A DNA stretch of 64,000 bases from Siphonobacter aquaeclarae (GTDB lineage: Bacteria; Bacteroidota; Bacteroidia; Cytophagales; Spirosomataceae): positions 737,515 to 801,514 of the forward strand of contig NZ_FNGS01000001.1 in NCBI RefSeq assembly GCF_900103285.1. Reading direction: 5' to 3'. Position numbers and translations under genes: made by a program. Shown in pieces: positions 50,661 through 58,980 of the stretch. The notes beneath the pieces were generated by a model. That model was not told where the DNA came from and did no database searches. It saw only the letters and a program-made list of their open reading frames with translations. Numbering within the stretch: position 1 is the first letter of the stretch; each line of letters starts with the position of its first letter.

Positions 50661-53594
50661 ATGATCCGTTTCCTTTTCCCCGGGCTTCTGCTCCTGTTGG
50701 CTGCTTCCTTTCAGATTTCCCCGCGATCGGGCACCCGGCGTATCGGTTCGCTGGAACAATTACGCGCGGGATTTCTGAACCCACCCGACTCCGCCAGACC
50801 CGGCGTCTACTGGTACTTCATGGACGGCAATCTATCAAAAGAGGCCATGACTGCCGACCTCGAAGCCATGAAAGCCGCCGGTATCGGCAATCTGGTTTTT
50901 CTGGAAGTAAACGTGGGAGTTCCCCGGGGAAAAGTGAATTTTCTGAGTGAAGAGTGGAAATCTGACTTTGCCCACGCCGTTCGGGAAGCCGAGCGGCTGG
51001 GCATTGACATGACCCTTGGGGTAGGTCCGGGGTGGACGGGCAGCGGCGGTCCCTGGGTCCGGCCGGAGCAATCGATGCAGCACCTGGTTTCCACTGCGAC
51101 GGAGGTCCGCGGCCCCGGTCCCGCCCGCCTGACACTTCCCGTACCCGCCCCGAAGAAGCCCTTTTTCGGAGCGGGAGGTTTTCCGCCGGACATGCGTAAA
51201 AACTGGGAAAACTGGTACAGCGATGTGGCGGTACTCGCCTTCCCTACTCCCTCCGGAATACCTAAAATCGAGGCAATTGACGAAAAAGCCCTGTATTACC
51301 GGGCACCGTATACGTCTCAGGCCAACGTCCGCCCGTATTTTCCGGATGCCGTTCCGGCTGGTATCTCCGGCATTTCACCCGACAAAATCATCGACCTGAC
51401 GGATCGCCTGAAGCCGGATGGTACGCTGGAATGGACTGTGCCGGACGGTTCATGGACGATCCTGCGGTTTGCCGCGCGTAACAACGGCGCCGTCACCCGA
51501 CCCGCTCCCCTTCCGGGCGTCGGTTTCGAAGCCGACAAGTTTGATACTGTCGCACTGGAGGCTCACCTGCATAGCTACCTCTATCCGCTGCTGCCGAAAA
51601 AACGGAGCTCGTCTGGCGGTCTTCGCCGCCTGCACATGGATAGCTGGGAGATGGGCGCGCAAAACTGGTCCGGGCGCTTCCGGGAAGAATTCCGGAGGAG
51701 GCGAGGCTACGACCCCTTGCCTTATTATCCTGTCTACGCCGGTTGGATTGTCGGGTCAGACGAGCGCAGCGAGCGTTTTTTATGGGATTTGCGGACCACA
51801 GCCCAGGAACTCGTCCTGGAAAATCATGCCGGGCAGCTCAAGCGCATCAGTCACCGGCTTGGTTTGAAGTTATCCATCGAGCCTTATGACATGAATCCAA
51901 CGGCCGATCTCGCTCTCGGAGCCGTCGCAGATATCCCCATGTGTGAGTTCTGGAGCGAAGGGTACGGGTTTGAGGCGGCGTTCAGTTGCCTGGAGGCGAC
52001 GTCCATCGCGCACGTCAATGGCAACGCGCTGGTACCTGCCGAGGCCTTTACCGCCGACCACCGCGAAGCCTGGAAACAACATCCCGGATCGATGAAAAAC
52101 CAGGGGGACTGGGCCTTCGCCACGGGCATCAACCGGCTCGTATACCATACCTTTCAACATAAATACCCGGATAACGGCCTGCGGCCCGGCATGACGATGG
52201 GGCCTTATGGCGTGCACTGGGACCGCGGGCAAACCTGGTGGCCAATGGTTCCGGCGTATCACCGGTATGTGTCGCGCTGTCAGTTTCTGTTGCAGCAGGG
52301 AAGGACTGTCGCCGACATCCTGTATCTCACCCCGGAAAGTGCTCCGCACGTGTTTTTACCACCCAAATCGGCCCTGAGCGGCAGTGATTTCCTACCCGAC
52401 CGCCGGGGTTACAACTTCGACGGATGCGACCCCGGCCAATTGATGGATGCTTCTGTGAAAGACGGTCGCGTTACCTTCCCTTCCGGCGCGTCGTACCGGA
52501 TGCTGGTACTGCCGGCCTACCGGACGATGACACCCCGGCTGCTCGAAAAAATCGGGTCCCTCGCCCGGGCCGGCGCTACCATCGTCGGAAACCCGCCCGT
52601 AGCGGCGCCGGGTCTGACCGACTACCCCGCCTGCGATACCCGCGTGCGGGGACTGGCGCAGCGGATTTGGGCCGACGGGAAAATCCGCCGCATGGAACCG
52701 GAAGCTGGCAGCCTGTATCCGTCGTATGCATTGACAGCGTCTCTTCTTGAAAATCAGGGCATTCCGGAGGATTTCGAGACTACGGCCCCGATCCGGTATA
52801 CGCACCGGACGCATTCCGATTGGGACCTTTATTTTGTCTCCAATCGGAGTGATTCCGCGCAAACGGCGGGTTTGTCGTTTCGGGCGACGGGCCAACCTCA
52901 ATGCTGGAATCCCGTCACCGGTGAAATCCGTGCATTGCCGGAACATACCTTCCGCAACGGCGTGACTTCCCTCCCGCTGCGTTTTGCTCCGCATGAGAGC
53001 TTTTTCATTGTCTTTTCCGGCGAAAAAGCGAATGGCAATTCCCGAAAAAACATACTGAACATCAAAGAGGTACAGAAACTGAATGGCCCCTGGGAAGTAC
53101 GGTTTGACCCGAAGTGGGGCGGGCCGGAAAAAGTAACCTTCACCCGGCTGGAAGACTGGACTACCCGGCCGGAAAACGGCATCCGGTATTACTCCGGCAT
53201 TGCCACGTATCGCAAGACGTTCGACGCGCCGCGCGGGCGCCGGCTGGTACTTGACCTGGGCACGGTGAAAGACATGGCGCGTGTCCGCCTGAACGGCCGT
53301 GAACTGGGCGTGGTATGGACGTCACCGTGGCAAATCGCCCTGCCAGCCGGGTTGAAACCCTCCGGAAACCTCCTTGAAATCGACGTTGCCAACCGCTGGC
53401 CCAACCGCCTGATCGGCGACGAGTTTTTACCGGACGACGGCATCAAAGACGGCAAATGGCCCGACTGGTTACTCCACAATACCCCGCGCACCAGCGGCCG
53501 GTATACGTTTGCACCGCACCGGTTTTATACGAAAGAGTCTCCGTTGCTTCCGTCGGGGTTGTTGGGGCCGGTCGTGATTGGGGTGGTGGAGTGA
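50661..53594 (+). CDS. GH106-like glycoside hydrolase, second copy
   Basis: A 977-residue exported protein, signal peptide IRFLFPGLLLLLAASFQIS. The pattern SARPGVYWYFMDGNLSKEAMTADLEAMKAAGIGNLVFLEVNVG and GVGPGWTGSGGP place it in the GH106-related group, and a galactose-binding-like beta-sandwich is at the C-terminus (RLVLDLGTVKDMARVRLNGRELGVVW). It is distinct from the GH106 gene at 46352, so the two probably cut different rhamnose linkages. It is the last gene of the operon, 7 bp after GH28, and no clear terminator follows. Confidence 0.85.
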   Translation: MIRFLFPGLLLLLAASFQISPRSGTRRIGSLEQLRAGFLNPPDSARPGVYWYFMDGNLSKEAMTADLEAMKAAGIGNLVFLEVNVGVPRGKVNFLSEEWKSDFAHAVREAERLGIDMTLGVGPGWTGSGGPWVRPEQSMQHLVSTATEVRGPGPARLTLPVPAPKKPFFGAGGFPPDMRKNWENWYSDVAVLAFPTPSGIPKIEAIDEKALYYRAPYTSQANVRPYFPDAVPAGISGISPDKIIDLTDRLKPDGTLEWTVPDGSWTILRFAARNNGAVTRPAPLPGVGFEADKFDTVALEAHLHSYLYPLLPKKRSSSGGLRRLHMDSWEMGAQNWSGRFREEFRRRRGYDPLPYYPVYAGWIVGSDERSERFLWDLRTTAQELVLENHAGQLKRISHRLGLKLSIEPYDMNPTADLALGAVADIPMCEFWSEGYGFEAAFSCLEATSIAHVNGNALVPAEAFTADHREAWKQHPGSMKNQGDWAFATGINRLVYHTFQHKYPDNGLRPGMTMGPYGVHWDRGQTWWPMVPAYHRYVSRCQFLLQQGRTVADILYLTPESAPHVFLPPKSALSGSDFLPDRRGYNFDGCDPGQLMDASVKDGRVTFPSGASYRMLVLPAYRTMTPRLLEKIGSLARAGATIVGNPPVAAPGLTDYPACDTRVRGLAQRIWADGKIRRMEPEAGSLYPSYALTASLLENQGIPEDFETTAPIRYTHRTHSDWDLYFVSNRSDSAQTAGLSFRATGQPQCWNPVTGEIRALPEHTFRNGVTSLPLRFAPHESFFIVFSGEKANGNSRKNILNIKEVQKLNGPWEVRFDPKWGGPEKVTFTRLEDWTTRPENGIRYYSGIATYRKTFDAPRGRRLVLDLGTVKDMARVRLNGRELGVVWTSPWQIALPAGLKPSGNLLEIDVANRWPNRLIGDEFLPDDGIKDGKWPDWLLHNTPRTSGRYTFAPHRFYTKESPLLPSGLLGPVVIGVVE

Positions 53595-53705
53595 GAGGCT
53601 GGATGCTTCTTTGGGATTAGCTTTTGCCTATCCCGACATTTCTCCCTCACTTACTTTCTCTTTCCCCTTCCCTCATGCTAATTGCCGCTGCAAACCCTCG
53701 CTCTG

Positions 53706-54719
53706 ATGAAAATCCTGGTCCTCGGCGGATATGGCTATTTCGGAAGTAATCTGCTGGCAGTCCTGCGGCATAACCCTGCCCATGATCTCTACATCGGCGC
53801 CCGGCGCCAGAGGGATGACAGAACCGTGGTGGTCGACTGGCAATCGCCTGAAGAAACCCTGACCAGGCTGCTCGCTTATGACGTCGTTGTAAACGCCGCT
53901 CCCTGGCCATCGGATGAGCACCTGTTTCAATGTCTTTCCCTTTTTATGGAGCGGGGACGGACCTGGATTGAAACCACCGCCGACCCGCTGCAGACGGCAA
54001 AGTTGCTGGACTGGAAGTCGTCCGTTTCTCCCGGACCGGGCGCTGTGATGATCGGGGTTGGCGTATTTCCGGGACTGACGAATGTGCTGGTGAACTCCTT
54101 TTCATCGACGACCGGCACTTTGAATCTGGCTATCCGCTACCGGCTGTTCAGCGGTGCAGGACCGGGCATGTGCCTCCTCATGGCCGAAACGCTGACACGG
54201 CCTTCGATCCGCCTGGAAAATGGCGCGCGGAAAGAAGGCCCCCCGGTTGCTCCGTCGGCTATATTCCCATGGTCTGACGGTAAGCACACCGCCATGCAAG
54301 TCTACCTGGCCGATGCCGAGTATCTCTTCCGTTCAACAGGTATTCAACAGGCCGCGACCTATCTCTCGGTCCGGCCGGACGCCATTAACTGGCTGGGTTT
54401 TACCGCCAATCTGCTGCCTGCATCGAACCTCGTACGGCGTTTGCTGGCAGCGTATTTCCGGTTTTTACGGGGCGTTGTCTTCGGAAAAAAGCGAACGCCT
54501 ATCGAATTCTGCGTTTCGGATGGGGAGACGAATCAGGCATTCGTGGCATCGGATGCCTTTTACGCAGGCAGTCTCCTGTTGGAAGTATGCCTGGAGAAGG
54601 TGAAGAACGGACTTACACCGGGTTTCCGGGCCGTTGACGAAGTAGTGACGCTGGAGGAAGTACTGGAAGCAGGCGGGCGGTATGGTATAGCGTTTCAGGT
54701 AAAAACATATCCTCGCTAA
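53706..54719 (+). CDS. Saccharopine-dehydrogenase-like NAD(P)-binding protein
   Basis: A 337-residue protein starting at the ATG at 53706 with the Rossmann motif ILVLGGYGYFGSNLL. Residues about 1-130 form the nucleotide-binding half (VVVNAAPWP is a later cofactor contact); the C-terminal half is of the saccharopine dehydrogenase-like type and may be membrane-associated near NLLPASNLVRRLLAAYFRFLRGV. It is an oxidoreductase of unknown substrate; short-chain NAD-binding homologues exist in plant and bacterial pathways. It is separated from the PUL by 111 bp and probably has its own promoter. Confidence 0.78.
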   Translation: MKILVLGGYGYFGSNLLAVLRHNPAHDLYIGARRQRDDRTVVVDWQSPEETLTRLLAYDVVVNAAPWPSDEHLFQCLSLFMERGRTWIETTADPLQTAKLLDWKSSVSPGPGAVMIGVGVFPGLTNVLVNSFSSTTGTLNLAIRYRLFSGAGPGMCLLMAETLTRPSIRLENGARKEGPPVAPSAIFPWSDGKHTAMQVYLADAEYLFRSTGIQQAATYLSVRPDAINWLGFTANLLPASNLVRRLLAAYFRFLRGVVFGKKRTPIEFCVSDGETNQAFVASDAFYAGSLLLEVCLEKVKNGLTPGFRAVDEVVTLEEVLEAGGRYGIAFQVKTYPR

Positions 54720-54753
54720 TTTTTTGCAATCAGACCCTTTTCTGCTCATACTC

Positions 54754-54793
54754 AAAAAAAAACAGGTCCCGGAATGATTCCGGGACCTGTTTT
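54754..54793. terminator. Bidirectional intrinsic terminator
   Basis: Stem aacaggtcccgg/ccgggacctgtt with an A-tract of seven on the left and four Ts on the right; the small loop is aatgatt. It lies between the saccharopine-dehydrogenase-like gene and the convergent lipoprotein gene. Confidence 0.9.
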
Positions 54794-54812
54794 CCTTAAC
54801 GCAATCGCTTGA

Positions 54813-55499
54813 TTACCTCTCAAACCGATTCACGATTACATAATCCACTTTCTTATCTCTGATGTGAATCTGAACATTTTCATATCGGTTAGCAGCGTCC
54901 TTGTAAACAACGTTCCAGGGCATAGCCGCCTTGACGGGATCGTAAATGGCATAGGTCTGGCGGGTTAGCAGTACCATCTTTTCAAACTTGGGAGCATAGT
55001 CACGTTGCTTGCTGAGGGCAACCAGCTTTTCATAAAGCGGGTCGCCGCTATCCCCTGGCCTAATAGCATCCCGGGTATCGGCTGCCTCGGGCCATTGTGT
55101 CAGCTGCCTGCGGTTATTGAGGGCGATACTTTTTACTTTTCCCGCTTCCAGTTGTACCTGCACACCCGAATCGGTATCATATTGTTCGTCCAACACCAAC
55201 TCGGAAAAGCGTGGAATTCGCGTTTTTAAGTCGGTTACATCCGAAAAATAGTTATTCACCGCACTGATATACTGCACCGCATCCCGCTGCCGGTATTGCT
55301 CTAGTACCACAAATGCATCCTCTGTAGAACCTTTGATTTGAATACCCCGGTAATCGCCGGCAGAAATACTGTCGCGACCCAGGAATTTGACAACGGGAAC
55401 AGGCTCAGGGCCCGTGATCTGAGGACCGGGCGTTTCGCTGCTGCATCCGGCAAGGGCAAGCAGCCCGCAAACGGACAGTCCGGTAACGATGTATTTCAT
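54813..55499 (-). CDS. Hypothetical lipoprotein
   Basis: A 228-residue lipoprotein with a clean lipobox LAGC (Cys19) after KYIVTGLSVCGLLA. The mature part starts with a Pro-rich linker (SSETPGPQITGPEPVPV) and is mixed alpha/beta, without a motif I recognise. Its C-terminal part, from TYAIYDPVKAAMPW to VDYVIVNRFER, alternates charged and hydrophobic residues as in a beta-sheet domain. It stands alone on the minus strand, bounded by a terminator on its 3' side. Function unknown; envelope location likely. Confidence 0.75.
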   Translation of the reverse strand: MKYIVTGLSVCGLLALAGCSSETPGPQITGPEPVPVVKFLGRDSISAGDYRGIQIKGSTEDAFVVLEQYRQRDAVQYISAVNNYFSDVTDLKTRIPRFSELVLDEQYDTDSGVQVQLEAGKVKSIALNNRRQLTQWPEAADTRDAIRPGDSGDPLYEKLVALSKQRDYAPKFEKMVLLTRQTYAIYDPVKAAMPWNVVYKDAANRYENVQIHIRDKKVDYVIVNRFER

Positions 55500-55664
55500 G
55501 CAGATTTAGATTTGATACCTGTGGCTCAGACCCTTTACTAGCCGGTTTGGTTGCAACGATTTTTTTTTCTTTTTACAGGGAGGATGCATTACCGCGGCTT
55601 CCCTTTTCAAACTGGCATTATTACCGGCGAACAGCTAGTTTTGGGCTTTCCAACCCCCTTGTCC

Positions 55665-56939
55665 ATGCGTATCCTGACGTTTTGCCTCTGCGTGCTGACT
55701 CTTTCCGCGACTGCCCAAACGGGGCGGCTGTTTCAGCGTGATATCGACAGTCTTTCCCTGATTCTTCAGTCTACGCCCTCTTTCCAGGAGCAGATCACCG
55801 GTGAAAAACGGCAGGAATTTGACCGGCTGGTACAGTGGATGCGCCGGGATACGGCCAATGTAAAAACGCCGGCCGACGCCTTCATGCGCATGATCTACCT
55901 CTTTTCTCCGCTCCGCGATAATCACCTCGGATTCTACCAGGTCCCGGAAACGGTGCTGAACCGGGCCTCGTGGTCGGATACGGCGGCCGTCCGCCGATAC
56001 CAAGCCACGGCCGCATTCCGTCAGTACCTGCGCGTTCGTGTCAACCTCGATTCCCTGGAAACTGCCCTGCGACAGGCCCCGGATGATTCCCTCGAAGGTA
56101 TTTACCATTACGGCGGGCACCTGACCATTGGCCTGTATCAGGTCCATCCCAAAATGGCTGCCTGGCACGGTGTTGTGCTGCATTCATCCCTGCCGGTCTG
56201 GGCGCCGGGGCAAATCGCGGTATACCTGCTGGGGAGGAGCAACCAACGGTACCTCGCCGTATACGGACACCCGGTTTACAAAAACCTGATGCTGTACCCG
56301 AACGAAGCCCTTGTCAACCGGTCGCTGGCCGGGTCGTTTTTTTATGGATCGGTTTCGGACGACATCTACCGAAAACATCCTGAAAAACAGGACTTTGTAC
56401 GTATCTCCCGAAAAGAAGCGCCTTTTCAGTTCCGGCGACTTTCTCCTGAAATGGCCTATGTCCGGCTGGGCCATTTTTCCGCCGTACCCGCCGACCAAAA
56501 GGCAGCGGAAGCGTTTCTGAAATCCATCGCGGACTCACTTACTGCCCCCAAACTCCTCCTGGATCTGCGTGACAACCAGGGCGGAGCAGATAAGGTTGCC
56601 CGGCCCTTCCTCCGGATAGTGCGGGAATACGCTGCCAAACATCCGGTGGCGGTTCTCCTCAACTACGGTACGATGAGTCAGGGCGAGATCTTTGCGCTCC
56701 GGCTCAAAGATATTCCCAATGTAACCCTGCTCGGGCAACCCACGCAGGGCACGCTGACCTATGGCTCGAACTATGGTCGAACCGTACCGCTTCCAGGCAA
56801 AACCGCGCGGGTCTATGTGACGGATATGAAGAGTAGCTACCTGCCTTTCGAAGGCGTCGGCGTGCAGCCCGGCGTTATTCTGCGCAGCGATCGGGACTGG
56901 ATCGCTCAGGGGATGGAGTACCTCGTTTCCCGCCCATGA
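55665..56939 (+). CDS. S41-family (tail-specific protease-like) peptidase
   Basis: A 424-residue exported protein. The ATG at 55665 is chosen because signal peptide RILTFCLCVLTLSATAQ begins there; the frame remains open upstream to 55551 but that part has no signal. The C-terminal half has the S41 core: LLLDLRDNQGGADKVARPFL, then NYGTMSQGE with Ser338 as nucleophile candidate, and QPTQGTLTYGS. The PDZ domain common in Ctp proteases is not evident, so it belongs to the PDZ-less group. It probably cleaves peptides in the periplasm. Confidence 0.8.
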   Translation: MRILTFCLCVLTLSATAQTGRLFQRDIDSLSLILQSTPSFQEQITGEKRQEFDRLVQWMRRDTANVKTPADAFMRMIYLFSPLRDNHLGFYQVPETVLNRASWSDTAAVRRYQATAAFRQYLRVRVNLDSLETALRQAPDDSLEGIYHYGGHLTIGLYQVHPKMAAWHGVVLHSSLPVWAPGQIAVYLLGRSNQRYLAVYGHPVYKNLMLYPNEALVNRSLAGSFFYGSVSDDIYRKHPEKQDFVRISRKEAPFQFRRLSPEMAYVRLGHFSAVPADQKAAEAFLKSIADSLTAPKLLLDLRDNQGGADKVARPFLRIVREYAAKHPVAVLLNYGTMSQGEIFALRLKDIPNVTLLGQPTQGTLTYGSNYGRTVPLPGKTARVYVTDMKSSYLPFEGVGVQPGVILRSDRDWIAQGMEYLVSRP

Positions 56940-57060
56940 GCCTGAACGCATACTATTTTGTCCTTTTCACAAAAAACCTTATATATATTTCTTTTTCTTT
57001 CCATTCACCTGTTTTTCGTTTCGGATATTTGGGAAATACCACCTGCTTCCCGACAAACCG

Positions 57061-58836
57061 ATGTCCCTTTTCCGAAACATTCTCTGGCTGAATTTGCTGA
57101 GTATACCGGCGGTTGCACAACAGCTGACGTATACGGTCACTACTCCCGATCCGGCTTCTCACCTTGTGCACGTCGAGCTACAGGTAGACGGCAGTACCAA
57201 TGCCGCGCCGGTCTTCAAAATGCCTGTCTGGACGCCCGGTTATTACCAGTTGATGAACTACGCCGGCAATGTCAGCGGATTTACGGCAACCGATGCACAG
57301 GGAAAAACCCTGACCTGGAGCAAACCGACCCCGTCGTCCTGGAAAATAGACGCCGGGAAGAACACCTCCCTCCGGATCCGGTATGACGTGCTGGCTACCC
57401 GTTCCTTTGTCGCGGCCAGCTACCTCAACCACGACCGTGCCTACCTCTCTCCGGCGGGGGTATTCCTGCACCTGAAAGACCGCATCACGCTGCCGGTAAC
57501 GGTGACGCTTAAACCCCTGCCCGACTGGAGTCCCCGGATTGCCACAGGGCTAGAGCCCGTTGCCGGACAATCCTATACGTTCGCCGCTTCCGATTTCGAT
57601 GTATTGTACGACAGCCCGATCCTGATGGGCAAACTGGAGGAATTACCGGCGTTTTCCGTTAAAGGCATACCTCATTACTTTGTCGGGTACCAGCTTGGCC
57701 AGTTCGATAAGCCGGGATTTATGGCCGATCTGTCGAAGATCGTCACAGTAGCATCTGAACTGATCGGTGATATTCCGTACAAACACTACACGTTTATCGC
57801 CATCGGGCGGGGAGGGGGCGGTATCGAACACCTGAATTCTACTTCGGTGGCGTTCGACGGCAACCAGCTCAATACCCGTGGCGGCCGGCTCAAACTCTAC
57901 AACTTTCTCGCACATGAGTACTTCCATCACTACAATGTAAAGCGTATTCGTCCGGTAGAGCTCGGGCCGTTTAACTACGATGCCGAAAACAAAACCCGTA
58001 TGCTTTGGGTATCCGAGGGGTTCACGGTGTACTATGAATACCTGGTTGTCCGCCGGGCCGGCCTCATGTCCGATGAAGAACTGTTTTCTTCCTTCGAAAA
58101 AAATCTACGCAATTACGAAAACAAGCCCGGTCGCCTGTATCAGTCTGCTACACAGGCCAGTTACGAAACCTGGTCGGACGGCCCCTTCGGCCGGACCGGC
58201 GACGAAGTGAATAAAACGATATCCTATTACGACAAAGGTCCTGTACTCGGGCTGCTGCTGGATTTTCGCATTCGTTACGTTACCGGAAACAAAAAGTCCC
58301 TTGACGATGTAATGCGCGCCCTCTATCAAACTTATTACAAAGAGAAAAAGCGGGGATTTACAGAGGATGAGTTCCGGAAAACCTGCGAATCCATCGCCGG
58401 AAAGCAGCTGAATGAGGTATTCGACTATGCTTCCACCACCCGACCGGTAGATTACCCGAAGTACTTCGCTTATGCCGGCCTGAACATCGACACCACGCAG
58501 CATGTAGTACCCGGTGGCTGGACAGGGCTGACCGCGACTACCCGTAACGACTCCCTCACAATCCGGAACGTCGAGTACGAATCCCCCGCCTGGCAGGCCG
58601 GTCTCCGATCCGGCATGATCGTCCTGAGTAAAAACGGCGCCACGCCGCGGGTACTCATGCCTGTCGAAGCTTCCCTCCAGCCGGGAGTGGACGTCGTCCT
58701 TTTCATCGCCGATAAAAAGGGCCCCAGGACCGTTCATTTTCCGGCTGGGCAAAAGCGGGAAAAACCGTTTACGATTTCACGCATGCCCCAACCCAATACA
58801 CTTCAGAAAGCGATACTGGAAAGCTGGTTGCACTGA
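57061..58836 (+). CDS. M61-family (glycyl aminopeptidase-like) metallopeptidase
   Basis: A 591-residue exported peptidase with a short signal peptide SLFRNILWLNLLSIPAVAQ. The zinc site is HEYFHHYN (His285, Glu286, His289), with Glu319 in VSEGFTVYYE as the third ligand. An N-terminal beta domain (KMPVWTPGYYQLMNYAG) and a C-terminal PDZ-like domain, around AWQAGLRSGMIVLSKNG, flank the catalytic part. M61 peptidases prefer an N-terminal Gly or Ala. A 121-bp AT-rich gap separates it from the S41 gene. The two may cooperate in periplasmic peptide breakdown. Confidence 0.9.
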   Translation: MSLFRNILWLNLLSIPAVAQQLTYTVTTPDPASHLVHVELQVDGSTNAAPVFKMPVWTPGYYQLMNYAGNVSGFTATDAQGKTLTWSKPTPSSWKIDAGKNTSLRIRYDVLATRSFVAASYLNHDRAYLSPAGVFLHLKDRITLPVTVTLKPLPDWSPRIATGLEPVAGQSYTFAASDFDVLYDSPILMGKLEELPAFSVKGIPHYFVGYQLGQFDKPGFMADLSKIVTVASELIGDIPYKHYTFIAIGRGGGGIEHLNSTSVAFDGNQLNTRGGRLKLYNFLAHEYFHHYNVKRIRPVELGPFNYDAENKTRMLWVSEGFTVYYEYLVVRRAGLMSDEELFSSFEKNLRNYENKPGRLYQSATQASYETWSDGPFGRTGDEVNKTISYYDKGPVLGLLLDFRIRYVTGNKKSLDDVMRALYQTYYKEKKRGFTEDEFRKTCESIAGKQLNEVFDYASTTRPVDYPKYFAYAGLNIDTTQHVVPGGWTGLTATTRNDSLTIRNVEYESPAWQAGLRSGMIVLSKNGATPRVLMPVEASLQPGVDVVLFIADKKGPRTVHFPAGQKREKPFTISRMPQPNTLQKAILESWLH

Positions 58837-58840
58837 TTGC

Positions 58841-58880
58841 TTGTCCGTTTCCGTACGAGGACATGTACGGAAACGGACAA
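58841..58880. terminator. Hairpin after the M61 peptidase gene
   Basis: Perfect 16-bp stem ttgtccgtttccgtac/gtacggaaacggacaa with an 8-base loop, 5 bp after the stop codon. It has no T-tract, so it may stabilise the 3' end or help terminate. Confidence 0.7.
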
Positions 58881-58980
58881 CCTGATTCCGAAAAAAGGCT
58901 CATTTCCAGCGGTTTGCTTTTCCAGCAGCGTTTCTGGCATGAAATTGAAGGAATAAGGTTGGACTTAGCTTTATTCTCCC

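Noticed and set aside
55549-55556. GTTGCAAC, a possible fourth copy of the palindrome
   Set aside because: It is an 8-bp dyad without the 3-base spacer and without extended arms, so it does not fit the other three sites.
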